The notes beneath the pieces are model-generated. The model had not been told where the DNA came from and made no database searches. It was given only the letters and a program-made list of their open reading frames with translations. Shown in pieces: positions 50,177 through 59,513 of a stretch of DNA of 64,000 nucleotides. Source of the DNA: CAWIUB01 sp963839175 (lineage in GTDB: Bacteria; Actinomycetota; Actinomycetes; Mycobacteriales; Jatrophihabitantaceae). Both the position numbers and the translations under genes were made by a program. Each line of letters begins with the position of its first letter. The stretch's first letter is position 1. Where the stretch lies: contig CAWIUB010000010.1 of the NCBI GenBank assembly GCA_963839175.1, forward strand, positions 124,001 to 188,000, given 5' to 3'.

Positions 50177-50389
50177 CTAATCCTTGGCTTGGTCGGCCGC
50201 GTCGCTGACCGAATCCTGCGCACTGCTGGCAGCGTCCTTGGCCTGGTCGGCAGCCTCAGCAGCCTGATCCTGTGCCTCGTCGGCCTGGCCGCCGATCTTG
50301 TCTTTCACATCGTCAACGACGTCGCTGACCTTGTCCTTGACGTCCTCGACCGCGTCGCTGATCTTGTCCTTCAGCGAATCGAAGTCCAT
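50177..50389 (-). CDS. Small amphipathic-repeat protein (LEA/CsbD-like, 70 aa)
   Basis: From ATG 50389 with AGGAG before it. MDFDSLKDKISDAVEDVKDK and further KDKVSDVVDDVKDKIGG, then AQDQAAEAADQAKDAASSAQ repeats of about 11 residues rich in Asp, Lys and Ala, predicted as one long amphipathic helix or intrinsically disordered. Such proteins act in desiccation or general stress, but I have no direct evidence. It stands alone between the tRNA and UPF0182. Confidence 0.75.
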   Translation of the reverse strand: MDFDSLKDKISDAVEDVKDKVSDVVDDVKDKIGGQADEAQDQAAEAADQAKDAASSAQDSVSDAADQAKD

Positions 50390-50490
50390 CGCCTTCTCCT
50401 CCACGTGACAGGGTGATCCGCGCTGGCATCCGCCAGACGGTGACATGCAGTAATACTATAGTCACGATCCGCTATCTCAGCGCCTTCGGG

Positions 50491-53409
50491 TCACCGCGAC
50501 GGGGTCGGTGACGCACTCGCGCGCAGCTTGAGGTATTGCTCGGTCCATTTCTGCACGTCGGCTTGGGCCTGACCGATGCGTGCCAAGTCACCGGACTTGT
50601 AAGCGTCCTGCAGCTCGGTGAATGCGGTGTCCAGTTTCTGCAGTACCCCGTCGAGGCCGGGATTGACGGACGGTCCTGGCGCCGGCGAGGTGGACGGCGG
50701 ATGCGTCGTCGACGGTGGGGAGGTGGTCGGTGACGTCGACGACCCCGGACTTTGGCCGGAGGTCGTGTCGATGGACTGACCGACGACTGGTTGATCGAGG
50801 TTCTTCAAAGCCTCGGACAGACTCGCCGCGTATCCGATCTTGCCGCCGTACTGCACGAGGATCCGCCGGAGAATAGGGAAGCCATTTGTCGAACCCTGCA
50901 CGTACAGCGGCTCGACGTAGAGGAAGGTCTGGCCGATCGGCAGGGTCAGCAGATTCCCGTGGATCACGGTCGAACCCGTCCCGCTGAGCAGCGTGATGTC
51001 CTTGGAGATGGTCGTCGTCGTATTGAAGTTGTTGTAGACCTGTTCGGGACCAGCGACGACAGAACCTGAGGGCACCCGCAGCACGGTCATTTTGCCGTAG
51101 TTGGGACCAGGATCGCTGTCGACTGACATGAATGCCGCGAGATTCTGCCGGTTGTTCACCTTCATCGGCGTCGTCAGCTGGAATTGCGATCCGGATGCCT
51201 TGCCCGACGGATCGGCGGCCAAGACGTAGTAGGGGGGCTGGTTGGTCGTGTTGTTGGACGGATCGGCCGGCACCGTCCACTTGTCGCGCTGGTTGTAGAA
51301 CGTGACGGGGTTGTCGACGTGATACTGGGCAAGCAGGCCACGTTGGACCTCGAACAGGTCCTCCGGGTAGCGCACATGCGCCAACACGTCCTGCGGCATT
51401 GTCGACTTGTCCGCAACGAGGCCGGGGAAGGCCTTCCGCCACGCCTTGAGCACCGGGTCGGTCGGATCCCAGGCGTAGAGGTGAACCGTACCGTCGTACG
51501 CGTCGACCGTGGCCTTGACCGAGTTGCGGATGTAGTTGATCTGACGGTTGGCCTGGGCAGCGGTGCGACTGGTGGCGGTGAGCGTGTCGGATGTCAGGCT
51601 TGCCAGCGACTCCTTCTCGGAATACGGGTAGTTCGACATCGTCGTATAGGCATCGACGATCCACTGGATCCGGCCACCGACGACGACCGGATACGGGTCG
51701 CCGTCAACGGTCAAGAACGGGGCGACCTTCTGGATGCGTTCGCGCGGGTCGCGAATGATCATGATATTCGCATTCTTCGAGCTCACCGCGTCGTTCAGCA
51801 GAAAGTTGGTCTCCTTGTACTTGACCGCAAACGCCAGCTTGGTGAAGAAGCTGTTGAGCGATATTCCGCCTGAGCCGGTGTATGTAGTCGTCTGCTGGTT
51901 GCCGTCGTATTCGCGCGAACCCTTGGCGCCGACGATCGCATAGTCGTCGACCAGCTCGCCGTAATAGACCTGCGGCTTATTGATCGTCAGCGGACCGGTC
52001 ACCGGTATATCGCCTTCGGTGTAGTCATTGGTGGCCGTGACGTCTTGATTTGCCTGAGCTGCAACGAAGCCGTAGCCGTGCGTGTAAACCGTCCGCTTGT
52101 TGATCCAGTTGCCTTGATCGCCCTGCAAGTTGTCTGCGTTCAGCTCGCGTACACCGACCACATAGTCGCGGGTTGCTCCGCCGATGGAGTAGCGGTCGAC
52201 GTCCAACTTGACCGGGAACCCGTAGAAGTTCTGCAGCTGCTGCTGTTGGGTGAAGGTTGGCGACACGACATTCGGGTCGAGGATCCTGACGTTGGACACG
52301 GTAGCGTTCGTGGGTGTCAACGCGGCTGTACTCGGGCTTGCTGCGGTCGCGTAGTCCACGTAGGTGACCGTGCCGGCTGGACTCGTCGAGGTATTCGACA
52401 CGATGCTATATGCCTGGCGCGTCGCTTGGATGTTCCGCGAGATGTAGACGGCCTCCTTGTCGCTCGCGTTCGGCTTCACCGAGAACTGCTGAATGAGCGC
52501 CGGATAGATTCCGCTGATCAGGATGGACAACACCAGCAGCACGCCGAACCCGATCGCCGGCAACTGGGCGCTCTTCAGCCATAGGCTGGCGAGCACACCG
52601 GCCGCGATGATCACCGCAATCCAGAACAGAATTGTCTTCGCGGGCAGGGACGCGTTGACGTCCGTGTATGAGGCACCGGTGACCTTGCCCCGCCCGGAGT
52701 AGACCAACCCGTAGCGGTCCAGCCAGTAGGCGAGTGCCTTGAGCACGATGAACACGAAGACGAGCAGGGTGAGGTGCCGACGGGCGGCCAAGGTGATCTT
52801 CGGCCCGGGGGTCTGCAGCCGGATCGCGCCGAACAGGTAGTGCACCGCCACCGACAGGAGCAGCGCGAAGAAGACCGAGGTGAACCCGAAGCCGAGCATC
52901 AGCCGATACACCGGGTAGTCCCACGCGAAGAAGGAGATGTCCATGTGGAACTGCGGATCTTTGACGCCGAAGCTGCCGCCGACCCGCCACAACGTCCAGG
53001 TCCGCCAGTCGCCTGAGGCTGCGAGTCCGGCGCTGAGCCCGGCCAGTGCCATGATCGCGATGAGGATCAGCCGCTTACGCGGCTCCAGCATCACCCGGTA
53101 CCGCTCAAGATTCTGTTGCTCCGCCGACATCGGACGAAACGGCGGCCGCAGTAGGTACGCAATGAACATGTTGCCGCCGATGATCAGCGCCATTAGCACG
53201 CCGAAGATCAAGAACAGCACGAGCCGGGTGACGACGATCGTCTTGTAGACGTTGTGGAACCCGACCTCGCCGAACCACAGCCAGTTGATGTAGACACCGA
53301 CGAGCGAGCTCAGCACGATCAGCAACACGATGATCGCGGCGACGACAGCCAGGCTGATCTTGGCGCGGCGGGAAAGGGTCAGGGCCGGAATCGGCGGCCG
53401 CATTGCCAC
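50491..53409 (-). CDS. UPF0182 large membrane protein
   Basis: 972 residues. Seven membrane helices occupy the first 320 residues (ISLAVVAAIIVLLIVLSSLVGVYINWLWF onward). A large extracytoplasmic domain with DYTEGDIPVTGPLTINKPQVYYGE follows, and a proline/serine-rich tail ends in a coiled-coil-like segment (LQKLDTAFTELQDAYKSG). UPF0182 is universal in actinobacteria and of unknown function. GTG 53409 has GGAGGAG at the best spacing and is preferred over the ATG two codons later. It begins the conserved UPF0182-PDZ protease-zinc protease block. Confidence 0.9.
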   Translation of the reverse strand: MAMRPPIPALTLSRRAKISLAVVAAIIVLLIVLSSLVGVYINWLWFGEVGFHNVYKTIVVTRLVLFLIFGVLMALIIGGNMFIAYLLRPPFRPMSAEQQNLERYRVMLEPRKRLILIAIMALAGLSAGLAASGDWRTWTLWRVGGSFGVKDPQFHMDISFFAWDYPVYRLMLGFGFTSVFFALLLSVAVHYLFGAIRLQTPGPKITLAARRHLTLLVFVFIVLKALAYWLDRYGLVYSGRGKVTGASYTDVNASLPAKTILFWIAVIIAAGVLASLWLKSAQLPAIGFGVLLVLSILISGIYPALIQQFSVKPNASDKEAVYISRNIQATRQAYSIVSNTSTSPAGTVTYVDYATAASPSTAALTPTNATVSNVRILDPNVVSPTFTQQQQLQNFYGFPVKLDVDRYSIGGATRDYVVGVRELNADNLQGDQGNWINKRTVYTHGYGFVAAQANQDVTATNDYTEGDIPVTGPLTINKPQVYYGELVDDYAIVGAKGSREYDGNQQTTTYTGSGGISLNSFFTKLAFAVKYKETNFLLNDAVSSKNANIMIIRDPRERIQKVAPFLTVDGDPYPVVVGGRIQWIVDAYTTMSNYPYSEKESLASLTSDTLTATSRTAAQANRQINYIRNSVKATVDAYDGTVHLYAWDPTDPVLKAWRKAFPGLVADKSTMPQDVLAHVRYPEDLFEVQRGLLAQYHVDNPVTFYNQRDKWTVPADPSNNTTNQPPYYVLAADPSGKASGSQFQLTTPMKVNNRQNLAAFMSVDSDPGPNYGKMTVLRVPSGSVVAGPEQVYNNFNTTTTISKDITLLSGTGSTVIHGNLLTLPIGQTFLYVEPLYVQGSTNGFPILRRILVQYGGKIGYAASLSEALKNLDQPVVGQSIDTTSGQSPGSSTSPTTSPPSTTHPPSTSPAPGPSVNPGLDGVLQKLDTAFTELQDAYKSGDLARIGQAQADVQKWTEQYLKLRASASPTPSR

Positions 53410-53516
53410 GAGCAACTCCTCCGAAGTGAGCGGCACACACCGCCCGCAAGCTCAACGTACCGACCGAATCGCCGGTTCCGGGATGATGGCGCGGCGGATG
53501 GCCGGCTCAGCTGCGT

Positions 53517-54551
53517 TCAACAATGCGGGACAGCCTTGCCGTCCTTCACCGCTTCCAAGTCCTGCACGGCGTCGTGCAGCGAGGTCACCTTGATCACGGT
53601 CAGCCCCTTGGGCGTGGCGCCCCGCACGTCGCCGCAGTTGTCCTGCGGGGCCAGGAAGATCGTTGCGCCGGCCCGCCGGGCGGCGATCATCTTGAGCTGG
53701 ATGCCGCCGATGGGCAGCACCTTGCCGTCGGGGGCGTGGATCTCACCCGTCCCGGCAATGAACCGGCCGGCGGTGAGGTCCGCTGGCCCGACCTTCTCCA
53801 TGATCCCGAGCGCGAACATCAAGCCGGCCGACGGCCCGCCGATCTGATCGGCGAGGCCTAGGTCGACCTGAAACGGCGCGAAGCACTGCGGCCCGACACT
53901 CACCCCTATCCGCGCGCCGGCGGCCCCCTTGGCGGGCTTGGACAGCGTGACCGAGACGGTCTTCGCAACGCCGGCGCGCTTGATCTGTATCTGCACCGTC
54001 GTGCCCGGGGTCTGCTTGGCGAGCACTGCAGCGACCTTCGCCTGCGTGTCAATGGATTGGCCGTCCAGGCTGATCAGCTCGTCGAAGGGCTGCAGCACGC
54101 CCTTTGCCCCGGTGTTGTCCAGCACGCCGACCACACCGAGTCCGGACGGGTAGTCCAGTTCACAGAAAGCCGCGGCAGTGGCGTCGCTTTGCGACTCGAC
54201 GAACTGCTCGGTGTCCGCCCTGTTGACCTGCTGCTCGGACTGTCCGGGTGGGTACACCGAAGACCGCGGCACGACGACCCGGTCATGCTGCAGCCAGCCG
54301 ATCAACGCGCCGAAAGCGGTGACCCGGTCGCTGTCGAGGCCGACCGTGGTGAGGTTCAGGTGCCCGGTCGTCGGGTTCACCGCGCGGCCCTTGATGACGA
54401 TAATCGCGTTGCCGCGATCGTCGGTGGCAAGCGTGTTCAGCGTCGGACCGGGGCTCTCGATGACGTAGGGCACCGGCAGGAACGCGGCGATGAGAAAGAG
54501 CGCCACGAACAGCACGCCCCCGACGAGCAGGGTGCGAACGCGGCGACTCAC
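53517..54551 (-). CDS. PDZ/S16 (Lon-like) membrane-anchored serine protease, YlbL family
   Basis: 344 residues. One N-terminal membrane helix (VRTLLVGGVLFVALFLIAAFLP) then an extracytoplasmic PDZ domain (about 120-205, with GVLQPFDELISLDGQ) and a Lon-type Ser-Lys protease domain with GGPSAGLMFAL (Ser241) and IGGIQLKMIAARRAG (Lys287). Homologues (Rv3194c) flank the same partners in mycobacteria. Presumably processes cell-envelope proteins; substrates unknown. It lies upstream of UPF0182 on the same strand. Confidence 0.93.
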   Translation of the reverse strand: MSRRVRTLLVGGVLFVALFLIAAFLPVPYVIESPGPTLNTLATDDRGNAIIVIKGRAVNPTTGHLNLTTVGLDSDRVTAFGALIGWLQHDRVVVPRSSVYPPGQSEQQVNRADTEQFVESQSDATAAAFCELDYPSGLGVVGVLDNTGAKGVLQPFDELISLDGQSIDTQAKVAAVLAKQTPGTTVQIQIKRAGVAKTVSVTLSKPAKGAAGARIGVSVGPQCFAPFQVDLGLADQIGGPSAGLMFALGIMEKVGPADLTAGRFIAGTGEIHAPDGKVLPIGGIQLKMIAARRAGATIFLAPQDNCGDVRGATPKGLTVIKVTSLHDAVQDLEAVKDGKAVPHC

Positions 54552-54684
54552 CGGAGCACCCTACCTTTCGCGCAGAGCCGAACTCGGCTGTTCGCGCGCA
54601 TCCTCCGGCACGCGCACCTGCGCTCGTTCGTCAGCATTACCGTAGGCAATGTGAACGCGTCGAACACGAAGCTGAGGATTGATG

Positions 54685-55959
54685 ATGAGCAGCGGCAACC
54701 TTCCGTTCGGATTCGGCCCGTCCGGGGGCGGTGAGGGGGGCAACCCGGACGACATCAGCGGCAAGATCCCGCTGTTCGCCGAGCTGCAGAAATTGCTGTC
54801 CTGGTCCGGCGGCCCGGTCAACTGGGACCTCGCCCGGCAGATCTCGATCTCGGCGCTGGCCGCCGAACATCGCGCTGTGACTGCCGACGAGCGCGAAGCG
54901 GTCGAGGAGGCTGTTCGGCTCGCCGACCTGTGGCTGAACGAGGCCACCGACCTGCCATCCGGCGTCGCGGCCGTCCAGGCGTGGACCAGGGTGGAGTGGA
55001 TCGAGCGTACCCAGGCCGTGTGGTCCGCTCTCTGCGACCCAGTCGCCGAGCGGGTCGTCACCGCAATGAGCTCGGCGCTCCCCGAGCAGGCGCAGCTGAC
55101 CGGGATGACGGCTGGACCCATGGCGGGCGTCATGAGCCAGTTCGGTGGCCTGATGTTCGGCGCCCAAGTCGGCCAGGGCCTAGCCGAGATGGCGAAAGAA
55201 GTCGTGTCGAGCAGCGACATCGGCCTGCCACTCGGCCCCTCCGGAGTGGCCGTCCTGCTGCCGGAGAACGTCGCCGCGTTCGGTGCCGGGCTGGAACGAC
55301 CCGGAGAGGAGATCCGGCTCTACCTCGCGCTGCGCGAGGCAGCCCACCACCGGCTGTTCGGGCACGTGCCATGGCTGCGTCAGCGGCTGCTGGACACCGT
55401 CGAGGGCTACGCCCGCGGCATCGTAGTCGACACCTCGGCCCTCGAGCGGGCCATGGCCGACATCGACCCCACCAACCCGGAGAGCCTGCAGAATGCCCTG
55501 GCGGGGGGCATGTTCGAACCACAGGACACCCCAGAGCAGCAAGCCGCGCTGCGCAGGCTCGAGACGCTGCTGGCCCTGGTCGAAGGCTGGGTCGACACCG
55601 TAGTCGCCGGCGCGGCCGCCGACCGGATGCCCGGCGCGGCTGCGCTGCGCGAGGCGCTGCGTCGCCGGCGCGCGGCCGGTGGGCCCGCCGAGGAGACGTT
55701 CTCGACCCTGGTCGGGCTGGAGCTGCGGCCGCGGCGGCTGCGTGACGCGGCGGCCCTGTGGTGGGCGGTAACCGAGAAGCACGGCATCAGCGGCCGCGAC
55801 GGTGTGTGGGCACATCCCGACCTGCTGCCCGATGCCGACGACCTGGACGATCCGCTGGGCTTCGCGCAGAAGATCGGCACGGACCCGATACCCGAGCTAC
55901 CCGGGCCACCGGGCGACGCCGACGGCGAGCCCCCCGCGGATCAGCCGACCTCGTCTTGA
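54685..55959 (+). CDS. Zinc-dependent metalloprotease-like protein (DUF2342/F420-associated)
   Basis: About 424 residues; the start is one of two adjacent ATGs, and 54685 has better spacing from GAGG. It contains LYLALREAAHHRLFGHVPWLRQRL, the HExxH-like zinc-site stretch of this actinobacterial family, and is mostly helical. A Gly-rich N-terminus and a Pro/Asp-rich tail flank it. Role unknown. It is divergent from the PDZ protease gene and overlaps the YgjP-like gene by 19 bp. Confidence 0.88.
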   Translation: MSSGNLPFGFGPSGGGEGGNPDDISGKIPLFAELQKLLSWSGGPVNWDLARQISISALAAEHRAVTADEREAVEEAVRLADLWLNEATDLPSGVAAVQAWTRVEWIERTQAVWSALCDPVAERVVTAMSSALPEQAQLTGMTAGPMAGVMSQFGGLMFGAQVGQGLAEMAKEVVSSSDIGLPLGPSGVAVLLPENVAAFGAGLERPGEEIRLYLALREAAHHRLFGHVPWLRQRLLDTVEGYARGIVVDTSALERAMADIDPTNPESLQNALAGGMFEPQDTPEQQAALRRLETLLALVEGWVDTVVAGAAADRMPGAAALREALRRRRAAGGPAEETFSTLVGLELRPRRLRDAAALWWAVTEKHGISGRDGVWAHPDLLPDADDLDDPLGFAQKIGTDPIPELPGPPGDADGEPPADQPTSS

Positions 55960-56534
55960 GGCTCGTCGGCCAAGTCGGCCGCCAGGTCGTCTTCGATCGG
56001 AAGCTGGGCCGCGGCGCTCACCCCGTCGAGGTAGCCGCGGGCGCGTTCGGCGCGCGGCAATCGTCCGACCAGCGCCCAGAACTCCGGGCCGTGGCCCGCC
56101 ACCAGCAGGTGGGCCAGCTCGTGCAGCAGGACGTAGTCGAGAACCCAGCTCGGCAGCTCGCGCAGCCGCACAGACACCCGCACTGATCGGTCGACCGGGG
56201 TGCATGACGCCCACCGGGTGCGCATCGTCCCGACCCAGCGGACGCTGGCGGGGCGGGCGCGGCCTTCCAGATAGCGGCTGGACAGTTCGGCGCAGCGGCG
56301 CAAGAGCCCCGCGTCGCTGCCGCGCGGACCACGAATCCGCTCGACCGACTCGCGCGCAGCCACCTTGGCCACCATCTCGTCGACCCAGCGCCGCTCTTCA
56401 TGCCGGCTGAACCGGGCAGGAATCAGCACGACGATGCGCGATCCCTCGCGATAGGCGGAAACCGTGCGCCGGCGACGGGTGCTGCGCCTGACCTCGACAC
56501 AGCTCCCTGCTTCGATCGAGTCCCCAACGGCCAC
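55941..56534 (-). CDS. YgjP-like (DUF45) zinc metallopeptidase
   Basis: 197 residues from GTG 56534. The zincin motif HELAHLLVAGHGPEFW with the distal histidine is complete, after RWASCTPVDRSVRVSVRLRELPSWVLDY, typical of DUF45. Reading on upstream of 56534 enters the 51-bp repeats, whose translation is repetitive and not part of the family, so I reject the longer start. It is a conserved neighbour of the zinc protease in actinobacteria. Confidence 0.9.
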   Translation of the reverse strand: MAVGDSIEAGSCVEVRRSTRRRRTVSAYREGSRIVVLIPARFSRHEERRWVDEMVAKVAARESVERIRGPRGSDAGLLRRCAELSSRYLEGRARPASVRWVGTMRTRWASCTPVDRSVRVSVRLRELPSWVLDYVLLHELAHLLVAGHGPEFWALVGRLPRAERARGYLDGVSAAAQLPIEDDLAADLADEPQDEVG

Positions 56535-56561
56535 CGGCAAACCGTAGTCGGCGCAGTGTTT

Positions 56562-56801
56562 GCCGAGGCGCCTGGACCTACGGTCGGCGCGCCACCTCCG
56601 GTGGCCCTGTCTGCCGAGGCGCCTGGACCTACGGTCGGCGCGCCACCTCCCGGTGGCCCTGTCTGCCGAGGCGCCTGGACCTACGGTCGGCGCGCCACCT
56701 CCGGTGGCCCTGTCTGCCGAGGCGCCTGGACCTACGGTCGGCGCGCCACCTCCGGTGGCCCTGTCTGCCGAGGCGCCTGGACCTACGGTCGGCGCGCCAA
56801 A
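56562..56801. repeat. Tandem array of a 51-bp repeat (4 full + 1 partial unit)
   Basis: Units start at 56562, 56613, 56665, 56716 and 56767 (periods 51, 52, 51, 51). Each has GCCGAGGCGCCTGGACCTACG, the palindrome GGCGCGCC, then ACCTCCGGTGGCCCTGTCT. One plus-strand frame gives APGPTVGAPPP repeats, but no gene uses it. A solo copy is at 23144. It resembles MIRU/VNTR-type intergenic arrays. Confidence 0.92.
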
Positions 56802-56838
56802 TCTGCGGGATGCCGCTGTCCACCGGCGCGGTCCCAGC

Positions 56839-56976
56839 TTTTCCACAGCGGATGCCCCGTTCTTCGGGCATCGTCCACATGCTCGTCCACAGATGTGGAC
56901 ATCCGGTTGAGGGTAACGCTCCGAAGTTGATCATTTGCGCTGCGCATGCAAGCTGCGATCCGTTGCCTGTGGATAA
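56839..56976. promoter_or_regulatory. Cluster of DnaA-box-like sites
   Basis: TTTTCCACA (56839-56847), TCGTCCACA twice (56871-56879, 56883-56891), TGTGGACAT (56894-56902) and TGTGGATAA (56968-56976, the reverse of the perfect box TTATCCACA) occur within 140 bp of an otherwise gene-free stretch (56802-57009). No dnaA, gyrB or rpmH is in the window, so this is not demonstrably oriC; it may titrate or reactivate DnaA or be coincidental. Confidence 0.5.
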
Positions 56977-57009
56977 CGGCCGACACCGGGCGCCCGGATC
57001 TGTCACCGT

Positions 57010-58080
57010 ATGCCGATGACCGACGTGATCCTCAACCCAGCGGCCCGCGTGCTGTGGCGTGCCCCCGCGACCGTCCAGCTCGAGCTCGGCAACCGGGCCA
57101 TCGTCCTCGACGGGGTCGACCGGCCTGCCATCGCCTGGCTGCTGGGCCAGCGGGATAGCGGAACTCACAGCGACGAAGCGCCGCGGCGCGAGCTCGAGCA
57201 GGCGATCGCGGCACTCGCCTGCGCCGGGTTCCTGATCCATCGCTCGACGAGGCCGTCGCCCGAGGTGCCTCCCGCGCCGCGGCTGGCCAGCGAGCTGACG
57301 GCGCTTCGGTCGCGGTACGGCGACGGCGCCGGCCGAGTGCTGTCGCGTCGGCGGCGGGCCACCGTAGCGATACAGGGCACCGGACGTGTCGCGGCACTCG
57401 TCGGGGCGGCCCTTGCAGCCGCAGGCGTCGGGCGGGTCTGCTTCACTGCCAGCGGCGACGTTCGGCTGCCCCAGTGCGCACCTGGGGGGCTCACCCATGC
57501 CGACGAGGGCGAGCGTTTCTCCGCCGCTGCGCAGGCGGCGGTCCACCGGGTAGCTCCGGACTGCGACACCAGCCCGATGCCGCTGGCCGCTCGGCCCTCG
57601 CTCACCGTCCTTGCCGTCGAGTCGCCCGTCGAGAACGAGATCAGGGCAGCGCTGCATGCACGTGGCTGCCCCCACCTGGCCGTGTGGGCGGGCGCCGAGT
57701 CCGGATCGGTTGGTCCGCTCGTCCTGCCAGGGGTAACCAGCTGCCTGCGGTGCGCCGACCTGCACCGCCTCGACCGGGATCCGGCCTGGCCGGCGTTGGC
57801 CGTTCAGCTCGGCATTCCGGGCCGGCATGGCCGCGGATCCGACGTCACGCTCGCCACGTTGGTGGCCAGCGTGACCGCGTTGCAGGCGCTCGGGTTTCTC
57901 GACGACCCGGGTCTGCGGGCCGCGACCGTCGACGGCACCCTCGAACTGCAACTGCCTGACTGGCGCATCCGACGGCGCAGCTGGCCGCCCCATCCGGATT
58001 GCGACTGCGGGGCGTATGTCGACGCCGGCTCGCACGTCGCGATGACAGCTGCGCTCCTCCCGGCAGAATGGGCAACGTGA
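57010..58080 (+). CDS. ThiF/TOMM-cyclodehydratase-like E1-fold protein
   Basis: 356 residues from ATG 57010 or 57016. The N-terminal part resembles a RiPP-recognition-like domain (about 1-90). A Rossmann region follows (TVAIQGTGRVAALVGAALAAAGVGRVCFT) with paired cysteines CLRCADLHR near the middle and CDC near the end, as in zinc-binding E1-like enzymes. Relatives occupy the same slot as Rv3196. Biochemical role unknown; whether it acts on a peptide is speculative. Upstream of the ABC1 kinase by 28 bp. Confidence 0.8.
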   Translation: MPMTDVILNPAARVLWRAPATVQLELGNRAIVLDGVDRPAIAWLLGQRDSGTHSDEAPRRELEQAIAALACAGFLIHRSTRPSPEVPPAPRLASELTALRSRYGDGAGRVLSRRRRATVAIQGTGRVAALVGAALAAAGVGRVCFTASGDVRLPQCAPGGLTHADEGERFSAAAQAAVHRVAPDCDTSPMPLAARPSLTVLAVESPVENEIRAALHARGCPHLAVWAGAESGSVGPLVLPGVTSCLRCADLHRLDRDPAWPALAVQLGIPGRHGRGSDVTLATLVASVTALQALGFLDDPGLRAATVDGTLELQLPDWRIRRRSWPPHPDCDCGAYVDAGSHVAMTAALLPAEWAT

Positions 58081-58108
58081 TCCACTCCCCCACCGGCTGC
58101 GACAGGCA

Positions 58109-59428
58109 ATGACGGACATGCCGCAGCGCGCCCTGGCCCGCACTGCGCGCCTCGCATCGCTGCCGCTCGGCGTCGCCGGGCGGGGCGCCATGGGGCTCGG
58201 CAAGCGCATCGTCGGGCGATCTGCGGAGGCGGTCACCGCCGAGCTGCAGGCCCGCACGGCAGAGCAGCTGTTCGCTGTCCTCGGGGAGCTCAAGGGCGGC
58301 GCGATGAAGCTCGGTCAGGCCCTGTCGATCTTCGAGGCCGCGCTGCCCGAGGAGTCAGCCGCGCCGTACCGGGAGGCCCTGACCCGGCTGCAGGAGGCAG
58401 CGCCCCCGATGGCGGTCGAGGTCATGCACCGGGTGCTAGCCGAGCAGTTCGGGCGGCACTGGCGGGAACGGTTCGCCGAGTTCGACGATCAGCCCGCCGC
58501 CGCGGCAAGCATCGGCCAGGTCCACCGGGGAGTCTGGGCCGATGGCCGTGCGGTAGCGATCAAGATCCAGTATCCCGGCGCGGGCCCAGCTATCGTGGGC
58601 GACTTCACCCAGCTCTCCCGATTCGCCCGGTTGTTTAGCCGGCTCTCCCCCGGTCTGGACGTCAAGCCCCTGCTGGCCGAACTGCGCGATCGCGTCGCCG
58701 AGGAGCTCGACTACACCTTGGAGGCCGACGCGCAGCGCGCGTTCGCGGCGGCGTACGAGGGCGACGCCGAGATCGTTATCCCGCACGTGGTTGCCAGCGC
58801 GCCGAAGGTCATCGTCACCGAATGGCTCGGCGGCACACCGCTCTCCCGGGTCATCACGCACGGTTCGAAGGCCGACCGCGACCGCGTCGGCTATCTGCTC
58901 GCGCTGCTCCACTACTCGGCGCCCGTCCGTGCCGGGTTGCTGCACGCCGACCCGCACCCGGGCAACTTCCGGCTGCTCGCCGACGGACGGCTCGGGGTGA
59001 TCGACTTCGGCGCGGTGGCCCGGCTGCCGGACGGCCCACCGCAACCGCTCGGGCAGATGACCCGGCTCGCGCTGCACGGCGACACCGAGGGGCTGATGGC
59101 GCAGATGCGTGCGCACGGCTTCATCCGGCCCCGGGTCCACGTCGATCCCGACGCCGTCATGGACTACCTACGCCCGATCCTCGACCCGCTCGCGGTCGCG
59201 GAGTTCACCTTTACCCGCGACTGGATGCGCAAGCAGGCGGCGCGGATCGGCGATCCGCGCAACAAGGAGGCGCTGGTGGGGCGGATGCTCAACCTCCCGC
59301 CGTCCTACCTACTCGTCCACCGAGTGACCATCGGCTCGATCGCCGTGCTCTGCCAGCTCGGCGCCACCGCCCCTTACCGCGGCCTGGCGCAGCGGTGGCA
59401 GCCCGGCTTCGCCGACCCCGACTACTGA
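58109..59428 (+). CDS. ABC1/UbiB-family atypical kinase
   Basis: 439 residues. The KxGQ motif is in MKLGQALSIFE, the alanine-rich nucleotide loop in AAAASIGQVHRG, the lysine in VAIKIQYPG, and the catalytic-loop HADPHPGNFRLL with metal-binding VIDFGAV. Relatives support ubiquinone/menaquinone synthesis or membrane stress; the mycobacterial counterpart is Rv3197. A strong hairpin follows its stop. Confidence 0.94.
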   Translation: MTDMPQRALARTARLASLPLGVAGRGAMGLGKRIVGRSAEAVTAELQARTAEQLFAVLGELKGGAMKLGQALSIFEAALPEESAAPYREALTRLQEAAPPMAVEVMHRVLAEQFGRHWRERFAEFDDQPAAAASIGQVHRGVWADGRAVAIKIQYPGAGPAIVGDFTQLSRFARLFSRLSPGLDVKPLLAELRDRVAEELDYTLEADAQRAFAAAYEGDAEIVIPHVVASAPKVIVTEWLGGTPLSRVITHGSKADRDRVGYLLALLHYSAPVRAGLLHADPHPGNFRLLADGRLGVIDFGAVARLPDGPPQPLGQMTRLALHGDTEGLMAQMRAHGFIRPRVHVDPDAVMDYLRPILDPLAVAEFTFTRDWMRKQAARIGDPRNKEALVGRMLNLPPSYLLVHRVTIGSIAVLCQLGATAPYRGLAQRWQPGFADPDY

Positions 59429-59451
59429 CCGTCAGCGACCATCGAAGAGAC

Positions 59452-59492
59452 GACAGCGTGGCCGCCGGATTGGGCCCAGCGGCCACGCTGTC
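59452..59492. terminator. Bidirectional hairpin terminator
   Basis: GACAGCGTGGCCGC (59452-59465) and GCGGCCACGCTGTC (59479-59492) form a perfect 14-bp stem with a 13-base loop between the ABC1 kinase and the convergent small gene. No T run; likely terminates both. Confidence 0.85.
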
Positions 59493-59513
59493 ATGAGTCG
59501 GATCAGACCAGCG

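Noticed and set aside
56534..56846. Extension of the YgjP-like protein through the 51-bp repeats
   Set aside because: The extra residues are only repeat translation and frame continuity is broken in sense by the 52-bp unit; the family domain starts after GTG 56534.
56839..56976. Calling the DnaA-box cluster oriC
   Set aside because: No dnaA, dnaN, gyrB, rpmH or parAB in the window, and the surrounding gene block is not the usual origin neighbourhood.
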